Part shown: piece by piece, positions 53,911 through 62,838 of the stretch
Layout of the letters: each line of letters begins with the position of its first letter
Numbering within the stretch: the first letter of the stretch is position 1
DNA from: JACKII01 sp965202745
GTDB lineage: Bacteria > Pseudomonadota > Alphaproteobacteria > Bin95
DNA: 64,000 nt
Direction: 5' to 3'
Assembly (NCBI GenBank): GCA_965202745.1
Contig: CBDBCB010000022.1
Location: 682,001 to 746,000 of the forward strand
Position numbers and translations under genes: made by a program
The notes under the pieces: model-generated
Told to the model about the DNA's origin: nothing
Databases searched by the model: none
Seen by the model: only the letters and a program-made list of their open reading frames with translations

Positions 53911-54708
53911 TTACGTCGCGAAATCGGGCTCTTCGGCGTAGAGGCGGCGCATCTGGGTGGGCCAGTCGCGGCTTACGGTGTCCTTGCCGTGGCGCTGCTC
54001 GATGCGGTCAGAGGTGTCTTGCGCCACTTTCTCCGACACAAACTTCAGCGGGCGGCCGCTGGCCTTGCTCATGGCCATGGCCTGAAGTTGGGACTCGCAG
54101 GACATTTCTAGCGCGTAGAGATTGCGCCACGCCTCCGGAATGGAGCGGCCGCAGCACATCAGGCCGTGATTGCGGAGAACGATGTTATTGTTGACGCCAA
54201 GGTCGGCAACGATGCGCTCGCGCTCGTCCAGGTTGGTCGCCGGGCCCTCGTAGTCGTGATAGCTCAGGCGGTTGTGGAAACGCAGTTCGTGCTGACTGAG
54301 CGGCAGGATGCCTTCGGCCAGGCTGCTGGCCGCCATGCCGTACACGGTGTGGGTGTGCGCCGCGCAGATCAGGTCGTGGCGCGCCATGTGCACGGAGGAA
54401 TGGATGGTGAAGCCCGCTGCGTTCACGCCATGGCCGCCCGCATCCATCAGGATGTTGCCGTCCACGTCGACTTTGACGAGGCTGGATGCGGTGATCTCCG
54501 CAAACATCATGCCGAACGGGTTCAACAGGAAGTGGTCGTCCGGTCCCGGCACGCGGGCGGAGAAGTGGGTACCGCCCAGGTCCACATAGCCGTGCTTGGC
54601 AGCCAGGCGGTAGAGGGCCGCGAGCTCAACGCGGGTTTCCCACTCCTCCGGCGAGACCTGGTCTTTGATGGAAGAGGCGGGGACGATGTCGAGATAATCT
54701 AGGGGCAT
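53911..54708 (-). CDS. Class II aldolase/adducin family protein, paralogue 1
   Basis: A 265-residue class II aldolase/adducin protein. KDQVSPEEWETRVELAALYR opens the domain. THFSARVPGPDDHFLLNPFG (about residues 50-69) is the phosphate-loop region. AGFTIHSSVHMARHD and AHTHTVYGMA (about 110-135) carry zinc-binding His residues and LRNHGLMCCG the third. By my alignment, the FucA catalytic Glu (SSExxxH) is His here (TIHSSVH). It is the most downstream of four tandem paralogues. Possible reactions are aldol cleavage, decarboxylation or dehydration of small hydroxyacids. I start at MPLDYLDIVP; nine upstream codons are open. Confidence 0.9.
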   Translation of the reverse strand: MPLDYLDIVPASSIKDQVSPEEWETRVELAALYRLAAKHGYVDLGGTHFSARVPGPDDHFLLNPFGMMFAEITASSLVKVDVDGNILMDAGGHGVNAAGFTIHSSVHMARHDLICAAHTHTVYGMAASSLAEGILPLSQHELRFHNRLSYHDYEGPATNLDERERIVADLGVNNNIVLRNHGLMCCGRSIPEAWRNLYALEMSCESQLQAMAMSKASGRPLKFVSEKVAQDTSDRIEQRHGKDTVSRDWPTQMRRLYAEEPDFAT

Positions 54709-54730
54709 GATGGGGTGTTCCCTCTGAAGC

Positions 54731-54757
54731 GTCACCCTGAGACAGGCTCAGGGTGAC
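54731..54757. repeat. Palindromic repeat, fused form of the TTCGACAGG family
   Basis: GTCACCCTGA (54731-54740) and TCAGGGTGAC (54748-54757) form a perfect 10-bp stem with loop GACAGGC. It looks like two half-elements joined after a deletion. A diverged copy follows at about 54784-54810. Confidence 0.7.
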
Positions 54758-54887
54758 GGCTGCTGTTTTTGGGTTCAACGCCTTCACCTTGGGCTTGTCA
54801 AAAGGCGAAGGCGTTTGCCCGGGTTGCTACCTTGCCCGGATTTCATCCGGGCTACTCGCAATGACGCCGGGTGTTGGGTTAATGGCG

Positions 54888-55670
54888 TCAGTGAAGGAAG
54901 CTCGGGTCTTCCTTGGCCAGCAGGCGGAGTGAGCTTTCCCAGCCGTCCAGCTTGCTGCCGTTGTTCGACTTCAGCGAGCGTTGGAACAGGTGATAGGTGC
55001 TGTCCTTAATATCGTCGGAAAGCTCGATCACTTCACCGCCGGAGGCTTCCAGCGCGATCTGCACCTGGCAGCATTTCTCCAGATTGTAGAGCAGCGCCCA
55101 GGTGGAGCGGATGTTGCGGCCACAGGTCAGAAGCCCGTGGTTTTCCAACACCATGGCGTCGTTCTCGCCCAGGTCGCGTTGCAGGCGCTCGCACTCGTCC
55201 GGGTCGTCGGCGATGCCCTCATAGGCGTGATAGGAGAGCGCGTTGTAGAAGCGCAACGCCTTCTGATGCACCGGGCGCAGCGTGCCCTCGACGGCGGAAA
55301 TCGCCATACCAGCGACCGTGTGCGTGTGGGCGACGCAGGTAACGTTGTCCCGGCCCTTCAGCACGCTGGAATGGATGGTGAAGCCCGCGGCATTCACCGG
55401 ATAGGCAACGTCCTGCAGGACGTTGCCATCCATATCGACCTTCACCAGCGAGGACGCTGTGATCTCATCGAACAGCAGACCGTAGGGATTGATCAGGAAC
55501 TGGTCCGGGTGGCCCGGTATGCGGGCAGAGATATGAGTTCCGACCAGGTCATCCCATTTGTGCTTGGCGACGAGGCGGTAGAAGGCGGCAAGCTCGACGC
55601 GGGCCTCCCACTCTTCGTCGGGAACTTTGCCTTTAAGGCTCGGGACGGTGTCAACGGCTGTGGCTGGCAT
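54888..55670 (-). CDS. Class II aldolase/adducin family protein, paralogue 2
   Basis: A 260-residue paralogue. KVPDEEWEARVELAAFYRLV, VGTHISARIPGHPDQFLINP, AGFTIHSSVLKGRDN, CVAHTHTVAGMA and LENHGLLTCGRNIRS correspond in order to paralogue 1. It differs in having Leu-Lys where the others have His-Met after TIHSSV, so it has lost one of the conserved His residues. That sets it apart functionally or marks relaxed selection. Its ATG shares one base with the TAA of the upstream membrane-protein gene (TAATG), so they are coupled. A 179-base gap with repeats follows. Confidence 0.9.
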   Translation of the reverse strand: MPATAVDTVPSLKGKVPDEEWEARVELAAFYRLVAKHKWDDLVGTHISARIPGHPDQFLINPYGLLFDEITASSLVKVDMDGNVLQDVAYPVNAAGFTIHSSVLKGRDNVTCVAHTHTVAGMAISAVEGTLRPVHQKALRFYNALSYHAYEGIADDPDECERLQRDLGENDAMVLENHGLLTCGRNIRSTWALLYNLEKCCQVQIALEASGGEVIELSDDIKDSTYHLFQRSLKSNNGSKLDGWESSLRLLAKEDPSFLH

Positions 55671-56065
55671 TAGACGGTCTCCTTCTGGCGCGCGATGGCG
55701 GCAAGTCTGATGAAGCTTAGAATACTCATGCTGAAATAGCCAAGCGAGGCAAATTTGGCGTACTCGCTGGCAATTAAGTAAAGGGCGACGACAGCGGCGC
55801 TAAAAATCACCCAGAGGATGAAGGACTTGTCGATCAGTGCCCGCTTCGCCTCGCCCGCATTCTCATAATAGTGGCCGAAACGGCGGTAGAAGATCGTGGG
55901 GAGGACCGTATAGAGCAGCAGGATCGAGATCAGGCCATTCGCGCTGAGGATGTAGTGCTCCGCGATGATATCCGCCGTGAACAGGAATCGGCCCGACAAC
56001 GCAATGGCGAACGCGATGGTGCCGAGCACGCCGTTGATCACCGGGGAGACGAAGAAAAGGCTCAT
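55670..56065 (-). CDS. Hypothetical four-helix membrane protein
   Basis: A 131-residue protein with four hydrophobic stretches: VINGVLGTIAFAIALSGRFL (about residues 9-28), ANGLISILLLYTVLPTIFYR (about 43-62), FILWVIFSAAVVALYLIASE (about 82-101) and GYFSMSILSFIRLAAIARQK near the end. No family is recognised. It overlaps the aldolase paralogue 2 start by one base (TAATG) and so is probably made in the same transcript. It might be a membrane partner, but it resembles no transporter. Codon use is like that of its neighbours. Confidence 0.7.
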   Translation of the reverse strand: MSLFFVSPVINGVLGTIAFAIALSGRFLFTADIIAEHYILSANGLISILLLYTVLPTIFYRRFGHYYENAGEAKRALIDKSFILWVIFSAAVVALYLIASEYAKFASLGYFSMSILSFIRLAAIARQKETV

Positions 56066-56130
56066 ATGCGGCGGGTTCTCATACTGTCGAGAGTCTTTGA
56101 TTGCTCATGCGCACAATACACCCGCTCTCC

Positions 56131-56240
56131 GGCGTCATTGCGAGGCACCCGAAAGGGGCAGCGCGGCAACCCACCGGCTGTGGAATAGATAGTAGCATTG
56201 GTGGGTTGCTTCGTCAGCTCCGCCTTCTCGCAATGGTGCC
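56131..56240. repeat. Dispersed palindromic repeat, GTCATTGCGAG family, copy 2
   Basis: GGCGTCATTGCGAGG starts at 56131 and its partner TTCTCGCAATGG ends near 56236. The inner arms CAACCCACC and GGTGGGTTG also pair (about 56174 and 56200). It occupies most of the 246-base gap 56066-56311, which has no gene. Confidence 0.75.
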
Positions 56241-56311
56241 AAGGGGTGGCCGGCAGCACAGCCCCGGAGACGCCATTGACTAAAGGGAAGCGGGACGGGG
56301 CGCACCGAAGC

Positions 56312-57115
56312 CTAGTGCCTATAGCTGTCGTCGGTTTCGTCCAGCACGCGGAGGTAGGCTTCCCAGTCGAAATTGGTTTTGCCTTCAGCCGCGTTCTTGA
56401 AGTGCTGGTCGAAGCTGGCGACGGTCTTTTTGGCGGAGGCTTCCGGCATCAGCACGACACCCTGGCCCATCGCCTTGGTCGCGGCCATGGCTTCGAGCTG
56501 GGCCTGACAGATGCGCTCCAGCTGGCAAATCATCACCCAGGCGGCGGGGATGGTCGGACTGACAACCAGCAGGCCGTGATTGTGCATGATCAGGCCGCGG
56601 TTATCGCCCAGGTCATGGACGATGCGCTCCCGCTCGTCAATATCGAGCGAGATGCCCTCCCACGCGTGATAGCCGACCCGGTCGTACATGTAGCACGAGG
56701 TCTGGCTGATCGGCAGGATCTCGGTCTCGACGCTGGAGAACGCCATGCCTGCCGCAGTGTGGGTGTGGGCGATGCATTGCACGTCCGGCCTTGCCATGTG
56801 CACGGCGGAGTGGATCGTGAAGCCCGCCGGGTTCACTAGGAACGGCGAATCCATGACTTTCTCGCCATTCACGTCGACCTTCACCAGATTGGAGGCGGTC
56901 ACCTCCTCAAACATCAGGCCGAACGGGTTCAGCAGGAAGTGATCCTCCGCACCCGGCACGCGGGCGGAGATGTGAGTGCCTGCGAGGTCGGTCATGCCTT
57001 CCATCGCCACCAGGCGGTAGAGGGCGGCGAGGGCGGTGCGGACCTGCCATTCCTCGGCGCTGACCTTCTCGCGCACGCCGGGATGGGTCGGCACGCTCAT
57101 TGCGGTGACTGACAT
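56312..57115 (-). CDS. Class II aldolase/adducin family protein, paralogue 3
   Basis: A 267-residue paralogue. REKVSAEEWQVRTALAALYR, AGTHISARVPGAEDHFLLNP, AGFTIHSAVHMARPD, CIAHTHTAAGMAFSS and MHNHGLLVVSPTIPA give the domain in order. Where paralogues 1 and 4 have Arg-rich C-termini, this one ends KTNFDWEAYLRVLDETDDSY. The start at 57115 (MSVTAMSV) was chosen for fit; MSVPTHPG at 57100 is also possible. It follows paralogue 4 by 10 bases, so the two are surely cotranscribed. Confidence 0.9.
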   Translation of the reverse strand: MSVTAMSVPTHPGVREKVSAEEWQVRTALAALYRLVAMEGMTDLAGTHISARVPGAEDHFLLNPFGLMFEEVTASNLVKVDVNGEKVMDSPFLVNPAGFTIHSAVHMARPDVQCIAHTHTAAGMAFSSVETEILPISQTSCYMYDRVGYHAWEGISLDIDERERIVHDLGDNRGLIMHNHGLLVVSPTIPAAWVMICQLERICQAQLEAMAATKAMGQGVVLMPEASAKKTVASFDQHFKNAAEGKTNFDWEAYLRVLDETDDSYRH

Positions 57116-57125
57116 CAGGCGTTCC

Positions 57126-57905
57126 TCAGTGCTTCCAGGTCGGATCGGCGCGGTCGAGTAGGCGGAGTTGCGCCTCCCAGCCATCCAGGAAGTCGGAGGT
57201 CTCGCCCTTCTCCCACTGAGCCGCAACGTGGGCGCAGGTATTGTCGGACGGCAGCCGCAGCTTCGCGCCGGAAGCCATGGCGAACAGCTGGGCCTTCATG
57301 CTTTTTTCCAAAGCATAGAGCCGGTTCCAGCAGAGCCGCGCGGTTTCCGCACAGACCATGATGCCGTGGTTCTGGAGGATCATGGTGTGATTTTCGCTGC
57401 CGAAGTCGGCGATGATGCGCTCGCGCTCATCGAGGTTCAGGGCCGGGCCCTCGAAGCCGTGATAGGCGGTCTTGTTGTAGAAGCGCATGGAGTTCTGGGT
57501 GAGCGGGATCAGCCCATCCTTGAGCGCAGAGACCGCCATGCCTGCCGGCGTATGCGTGTGCACGGCGACGGCAAGGTCGTGGCGCGCCATGTGCACGGCG
57601 GAGTGGATGGTGAAGCCCGCGGCGTTCACCCCGTGGCCATTGTCCAGCATGATGTTGCCGTCCACGTCGATCTTCACGAGGCTGGACGCCGTCACCTGGT
57701 CGAAGCGCAGGCCGTAGGGGTTCAGCAGGAACGCGTTCACCCCCTCTCCCGGCACGCGGGCGGAGAAGTGGGTGTAGGTCAGATCGGTCATGCCGTGCTT
57801 GGCGGCGAGCCGGTAGAGCGCGGCGAGGTCGAGGCGCAATTGCCACTCCTCGGCACTGACCTGGTCTTTCAGGGAGGGGACTTCACGCAAGGCGGCGGCG
57901 GTCAT
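57126..57905 (-). CDS. Class II aldolase/adducin family protein, paralogue 4
   Basis: A 259-residue paralogue and the first gene of the aldolase block. KDQVSAEEWQLRLDLAALYR, THFSARVPGEGVNAFLLNPY, AGFTIHSAVHMARHD, AVHTHTPAGMAVSA and LQNHGIMVCAETARL follow the same plan; it is closest to paralogue 1. Its promoter should lie in the 45 bases before 57951 and inside the divergent pentapeptide pseudogene. Four related but clearly diverged proteins in a row suggest separate substrates or a hetero-oligomer, since class II aldolases are tetramers. Confidence 0.9.
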   Translation of the reverse strand: MTAAALREVPSLKDQVSAEEWQLRLDLAALYRLAAKHGMTDLTYTHFSARVPGEGVNAFLLNPYGLRFDQVTASSLVKIDVDGNIMLDNGHGVNAAGFTIHSAVHMARHDLAVAVHTHTPAGMAVSALKDGLIPLTQNSMRFYNKTAYHGFEGPALNLDERERIIADFGSENHTMILQNHGIMVCAETARLCWNRLYALEKSMKAQLFAMASGAKLRLPSDNTCAHVAAQWEKGETSDFLDGWEAQLRLLDRADPTWKH

Positions 57906-57950
57906 CGGCGCGGCTCCTTCTCAGCAGGGGCTGATGCTGAAAGCGAATGA

Positions 57951-60165
57951 TTGCGACTATCGTACACCCTGGAAAACGAAATTGCCAACGGGATAGCGCG
58001 GAAGACCGGCGCGGGGTTGCGGCAGGCTGGCCAGGGGGCGAAGTGTGTTAGGCTGGTGTGGTCCGGGGCGGCGATTGGAGCGGCGCCGGGTAAGGAGAAA
58101 ACGCCGGGGGAAGGCGCGTTGGCCGGAGAGTTGGAAAATAGCCTCGAACAGCAAGTGCTGAGCGAGGCGATGCAAATCCATCGCAACGAGGCGCGGAACG
58201 CGCACCTGCGAGCGCTGGCTGACTCTATCAACGACACGGCCCGCATGGCGCGGGCGACACTGACCCTGGCGCTGGTCGTGGCGCTGTATTTGGGTGTGAC
58301 GCTGCTGAGTTCCACCGACCTGAACCTGTTCCTGAACGGCCAGGTGGTGCTGCCGCAAGTGGGCACCGGCGTCAGCGTGGTGCAGAGCTACATCTTCGCA
58401 CCGCCGGTGTTCGTCTATTTGCATGTGCAGGCGCTGTTCATGCTGGGAGTGCTGGCGCGCACGGTGCAGGCGTACGACAGGGCGCTGGAAGACGAGGGCA
58501 TTACTAGAGACCGGCAGGACGAGTATTGGGACTGGCTTTCTGCCTTTGCCTTCGTCCAACTGTTCCGGCTACAGCACGCCATTTGGCACCCGTCGCGGCT
58601 GCTATCGTGGCTAGGTACGAATGTGGTGCCGCTGGGCTTGCTGTTTGCTGTTTCCATGTCCTTTGTGCGGTATCAAAGCGAGTCGATCACTTGGTTCCAC
58701 CACGGACTGTTCATAGCTGATCTGATCTTTGTAGCAGGCTTCAATTAACGGGTGTTCAAAGGCGGGCCGTTTGTATGGTGGGACCGGACCGGCGGTGTTC
58801 TGATACGGCGGTCCAAGAGTAAGCAGTGGCTCAAATGGCTCGACCCGCTGTACTGGATCGGTCTTGTCTGGATCGGCGCGATGCAGGGAATAGCGGTCGC
58901 CATGGCCCTGATCCTGGTCTTTCATGCCCAGCCGCCCTGGTACAATCAGGATACGGTGGAGCATGACCGCCAGCGTATTCACCGGCAATCGTCGCTGCCG
59001 ACCGAATTGCCACCGGATAAGCGGATTCCGATAAAGGTGCAGGCGGAGCAAGCCTGGGGCGCTCTGGTTGTTTTTTTGGGTAAGATCGAGAGCGGGGAGA
59101 AGGGCTTCAACCTGCTTGATGCCAGACCATGCGAATGGTGGGGAGCGGGCTGCCGCTATTTGGACATCGGCGGCGAGACCTTAGTGGAGGAGACGGCGGA
59201 ATCCCGTTTCCGACTGACCTTGAAAGAAGAGGCCGAGGAAGAGGTCACGGCCCTGCGCCGGGAATACTCAACCCCGCTGTTCGCCGCCCGCCACAACTTC
59301 CGCTTTGCCGATTTCGATGAGGTGTTTGCGCCTGGGATTAACTTGCGGGGTGCAGACCTGCGCGGCTCGATTGCCAAGCCCTGGCCGAATGGTGACGACC
59401 GGGCGGACTTCACCGGCGCGAACCTGAAACTGGCCTCGTTGGATGGTGCGGATTGGCGGGGTGTGCTGCTGGACAAGGCGGTGTTGACGGGGGCGCATGC
59501 GAATAGCGCAAGGCTTTTTGATGCCCGAATGAAGGATGTCGGACTAGGCTGTGTCAGCTATGTGGTTAAGGGCGGTGAAGTAGTCGGATTGCAGTGCGCG
59601 GAGTTGCAGGGCGCTTATGGCCAGCCTGCTGGATGGAAACTAGCGTGGATGAGCGGGGTACGGTTCGGTTTTACGCCGTTGACGGATGAGCAGGAGAGCG
59701 GCACGCTGAACTTCAGCGTGCCGAGCACGAGCTTGCCGCCCTCCTCACCGAAGAGATGCGCATCTTTTACGGGAAAGAGTATTGCGAGGATTGCGCCGGG
59801 GTGTTTTCGATGGCTATGCACCGTCGCCAACTGACCTGATTGTGCATGATCGGAGCGATGCAGTCTTCACTCCCGCAGAGCCCCCTACCACGCCGGAGGT
59901 TTGGCCCCCGTCAGCCGATCCGGACGATCCGGCTTACTGGAACGCCTGGGCTGAATGGACCGTGCCTTTTGCCTGCGAGAACGAATACACAGCGCGCAGC
60001 AGCATGTGGCGGTGGGGAAGCGGCTGGTTTGGAACAATGCCTGACGGCCCCATGAAAGACACCGTCCACGCCGCCCTCATCGCCAAGCGGGAGAGCGGGA
60101 AGGACTGCCCCGGCCTCCATGCCATTCCGGCGGAGGAGTGGCAGCAGTTTGTGGCGGGGTGGTGA
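57951..60165 (+). pseudogene. Membrane protein with pentapeptide repeats, three lesions
   Basis: A TTG start at 57951 opens a frame with three or four membrane helices (LTLALVVALYLGVTLLSSTD near residue 105, PPVFVYLHVQALFMLGVLAR near 152, TNVVPLGLLFAVSMSFVRYQ near 225). TAA at 58746-58748 interrupts it. The same frame then resumes with another helix (YWIGLVWIGAMQGIAVAMAL) and pentapeptide repeats (INLRGADLRGS, ADFTGANLKLASLDGADWRG). At about 59695 it shifts to RHAELQRAEHELAALLTEEM, and near 59805 to DGYAPSPTDLIVHDRS, ending FACENEYTARSSMWRW and TAA/TGA by 60165. Read together they are one protein of about 735 residues. Function of such proteins is unknown. The 171 bases after it show nothing. 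Confidence 0.78.
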
Positions 60166-60336
60166 GCCGTGCTCGCTGCCTGGAAGCGCCATGGGTGCTG
60201 TCCGGGGGGGCGGGTTTGTATGGCGGAGCGCTTTAACACGCGGGCCCCCGGATAGACGCTGCGCGCCTTCCGGGGAAGCAAGTGAGGTGGGGGAGTCCGG
60301 CGGAAAGCGTGGGTTAGAAGCCAATACCGCCAGTGG

Positions 60337-60912
60337 CTAGACTTGGTAGTCGATATGGATGACCTCATCCGAGATCAGGTCCAGCACAGCGCAGCTTAGC
60401 TGCCGGCCATTACGGCTGTCGCGGGCGTCGCCGGCGGAGCCGGGATTGATTACCAGCGTGCCGTCGATACGCTCCGCCGTTTGCTGGTGCGTGTGGCCGT
60501 ACATGACCACGTCCGCATCCGCCTCGCTAAAGCGTTGCAGGTCTTTGGAGCCCGGCAAAACATACTCGCCATAAGGCTGCCAGGGGGTGGAGTGGACCAG
60601 CAACAGGCGCTTGCCCGCGCGCTCCAGTTCCAGGCGGTAGGGCTGGGCATCCAGCCAGGCGACCAAGTCCTGGTCTACCCACTCCGCCGCGCGGGCGCGG
60701 GAACCTTGGGGACCTAGAAAGCCCCACTCGTGATTGCCCAGGATCTTGGATATCCGATTGTCGCGCAGATAACCGACAACCTCGTTCGAGAAGCGGTAGT
60801 CGTAGATCGCATCGCCAAGACAGAGCAGTTCATCCACCGGCCCCATCAACTCGACGGCCTTCAGCAGACCGGCAATGTTGCAGTGAATGTCGGAAACGAT
60901 GCCGATTCTCAT
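60337..60912 (-). CDS. YfcE/MJ0936-type metallophosphoesterase
   Basis: A 191-residue calcineurin-like phosphodiesterase with every motif: GIVSDIHCNIAGL (residues 4-16), LLCLGDAIYDY, ISKILGNHEWGF, LLLVHSTPWQPY and VVMYGHTHQQTAERIDGTLV (about 137-156), then NPGSAGDARD. Such small enzymes hydrolyse phosphodiesters in vitro; the substrate in the cell is unknown. It starts at the ATG 60910-60912, 10 bases after the purD stop on the same strand, so both are one operon. Confidence 0.9.
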   Translation of the reverse strand: MRIGIVSDIHCNIAGLLKAVELMGPVDELLCLGDAIYDYRFSNEVVGYLRDNRISKILGNHEWGFLGPQGSRARAAEWVDQDLVAWLDAQPYRLELERAGKRLLLVHSTPWQPYGEYVLPGSKDLQRFSEADADVVMYGHTHQQTAERIDGTLVINPGSAGDARDSRNGRQLSCAVLDLISDEVIHIDYQV

Positions 60913-60922
60913 ACGTCTGCTC

Positions 60923-62188
60923 TCATACGTCTGCAATGTCCTTGCGGCAGAAGCCTTCCGGCCAGTCGAGCTTGCCGATGGCTGTGTAGGCACGGTTGCG
61001 GGCTTCCTGGATCGAGTCGCCGATGCCGGTAATGCCCAGGACGCGGCCACCATTTGCCAGCACCCTCGCGCCGTCGCTGGTGGTGCCAGCGTGGAAGGGA
61101 ATGACATCGGTGCCACCGGTCAGTGCTCCCAAGTTGCGGATTTCCGTGCCCTTCTCGTAATTGCCCGGATAGCCGTTTGCGGCCATGACCACGCAGACGG
61201 CCGCTTCGTCGTCGTACCAGCGCAGGTCGAACTGATCGAGCATGCCGTCACAGGCAGCGAACATGGCGGGGATGAGGTCCGATTGCAGGCGCGGCAGCAG
61301 CACCTGGGCCTCCGGATCGCCCAGGCGGCAGTTGAATTCGATGACCTTCGGCCCGTCCGCCGTCAGCATCAGGCCGGCGTAGAGGATGCCAACATAGGGC
61401 GCGCCCTCCGCTGCCATGCCCTGGACGACGGGGTTGATGATCTCCGTCATGATGCGCTCATGCAGCGCCTCGTCCACCGCGGGCGCGGGAGAATAGGCAC
61501 CCATGCCGCCGGTGTTCGGGCCGGTGTCGCCGTCGCCCACACACTTGTGATCGCGGGCGGTGCCGAAGGGCAATGCGGTCTTGCCGTCCACCAGGACGAA
61601 GAAGCTGGCTTCCTCCCCTTCCATGAATTCCTCGATGACGACTTCCGCGCCAGCCTTGCCGAAGGTGCCCTTGATCATGGACTGCTCGACAGCGGCGAGC
61701 GCTTCGGCCTTGGTCTCCGGGATCAGCACGCCCTTGCCTGCGGCGAGGCCGTCGGCCTTCACCACCACCCGGCCCTGTTGCTGGGCGACGTAGGCGCGGG
61801 CCTGGACCGGGTCACGGAAGCGGCGGTATTTGGCAGTGGGCACGCCGTATTTGGCGCAAAGGTCTTTCATGAAGCCCTTCGAGCCCTCGATCTGCGCGGC
61901 GGCCTTGCTGGGGCCGAAGGCTTTGATGCTGGCGGCTTCCAGGCGGTCGACCAGGCCCTCGCACAAGGGGCCCTCCGGTCCGACGACGACCAGGTCGATG
62001 GCGTTGTCGCGGGCGAAAGCCTCAATGCCGGCCAGATCCTCCGCTTTCAGGTCAGGCAGGCACGTGGCCTCCCACGCGATACCCGCGTTGCCGGGAGCAC
62101 AATAGAGCGCGTCGCACAGGGGAGAGGCGGCGATGGCCCAGCAAAGCGCATGCTCGCGCCCGCCGCTGCCAACGACTAAAAATTTCAC
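60923..62188 (-). CDS. purD: Phosphoribosylamine-glycine ligase
   Basis: A 421-residue GAR synthetase, the second step of purine synthesis. MKFLVVGSGGREHALCWAIA is the N-domain start. VVVGPEGPLCEGLVDRLEAA (about residues 65-84) is diagnostic. GRVVVKADGLAAGKGVLIPE begins the ATP-grasp domain and DHKCVGDGDTGPNTGGMGAY (about 213-232) is the glycine-rich loop. EFNCRLGDPEAQVLLPRLQS carries the metal ligands. The alphaproteobacterial purD/xseA neighbourhood is kept, but a toxin-antitoxin pair lies between them. Confidence 0.96.
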   Translation of the reverse strand: MKFLVVGSGGREHALCWAIAASPLCDALYCAPGNAGIAWEATCLPDLKAEDLAGIEAFARDNAIDLVVVGPEGPLCEGLVDRLEAASIKAFGPSKAAAQIEGSKGFMKDLCAKYGVPTAKYRRFRDPVQARAYVAQQQGRVVVKADGLAAGKGVLIPETKAEALAAVEQSMIKGTFGKAGAEVVIEEFMEGEEASFFVLVDGKTALPFGTARDHKCVGDGDTGPNTGGMGAYSPAPAVDEALHERIMTEIINPVVQGMAAEGAPYVGILYAGLMLTADGPKVIEFNCRLGDPEAQVLLPRLQSDLIPAMFAACDGMLDQFDLRWYDDEAAVCVVMAANGYPGNYEKGTEIRNLGALTGGTDVIPFHAGTTSDGARVLANGGRVLGITGIGDSIQEARNRAYTAIGKLDWPEGFCRKDIADV

Positions 62189-62330
62189 TACGGTTCTCCG
62201 GCGGATCTGTCTGAGGCCCCTTTTCAGCAGGCTTGCCCGTACAGGTAAAGGGGTTGTTGCAGCGCGGCCGGTTGGGAAAGACGCCGGTGCGTGCTATATG
62301 GAGCCCATGACGACACGCGAGGCTTCGCCC

Positions 62331-62591
62331 ATGGATACCGTAGCCATTTCAATCGACCTGCCGGAAGAGACCGTGCGTGAACTGGATGCGCTGGCGGCGA
62401 GCAAGCATTGCTCTCGCGCGGAAGTGTTGCAGGATGCGATTGAGCGCATTGCACGTCAGGCCCGTATCGATGCAATTCCGGAAGATGATCCGACACCGGA
62501 TGAAATCGCAGCTATCGAACGCGGGCAGGAAGCTTATGCGCGGGGGGAGTACGTAACACTGGAAGAAGTGCTACGTGACTTGGACGGTTAA
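62331..62591 (+). CDS. Ribbon-helix-helix antitoxin, RelB/CopG-like
   Basis: An 86-residue antitoxin. Residues 1-45 form a ribbon-helix-helix DNA-binding domain (VAISIDLPEETVRELDALAA, then SRAEVLQDAIERIARQ). The acidic C-terminal half (IPEDDPTPDEIAAIERGQEA) would wrap the toxin. It probably represses its own promoter as a dimer, with the toxin as co-repressor. I chose the ATG at 62331, with GAGG 8 bases before; an in-frame ATG at 62298 is possible. It overlaps the toxin gene by 17 bases. The short gap to divergent purD must hold its promoter. Confidence 0.88.
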   Translation: MDTVAISIDLPEETVRELDALAASKHCSRAEVLQDAIERIARQARIDAIPEDDPTPDEIAAIERGQEAYARGEYVTLEEVLRDLDG

Positions 62592-62838
62592 CTTAACACG
62601 AGCAGCTAGCCGGGAACTGAAACGAGCCCCAAAAGCCGATCAGGCGCGAATCCGGACTGCGCTGTTAGAGATGCGTGAAGACCCTTATACCGGCGATATC
62701 AAGCGGCTCCGCGGCTATTCAGGCAAGAGCTATCGCCGACGGGTTGGAAACTGGCGGATCCTTTTTACGGTTTATGACGATAAAATCATCGTAGAGGTCG
62801 AAGAAATACTCCGCCGCTCCTCCACAACGTATTCATGA
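62575..62838 (+). CDS. RelE/ParE-family toxin
   Basis: An 87-residue RelE-fold protein. VNLTRAASRELKRAPKADQA is the first strand and helix. Next come LLEMREDPYTGDIKRLRGYS and YRRRVGNWRILFTVYDDKII (about residues 52-71), where R-x-x-x-x-W-R-I-L-F is the hallmark of the family, and IVEVEEILRRSSTTYS at the end. RelE cleaves mRNA in the ribosomal A site; ParE members poison gyrase. The Arg-rich strand and lack of a terminal Tyr-x-x-Arg do not settle which. GTG start at 62575 within the antitoxin gene. It overlaps xseA by four bases. Confidence 0.88.
   Translation: MTWTVNLTRAASRELKRAPKADQARIRTALLEMREDPYTGDIKRLRGYSGKSYRRRVGNWRILFTVYDDKIIVEVEEILRRSSTTYS

Noticed and set aside
60887..62179. Open frame of 430 codons opposite purD
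   Set aside because: Antisense of a complete purD with no recognisable protein features.
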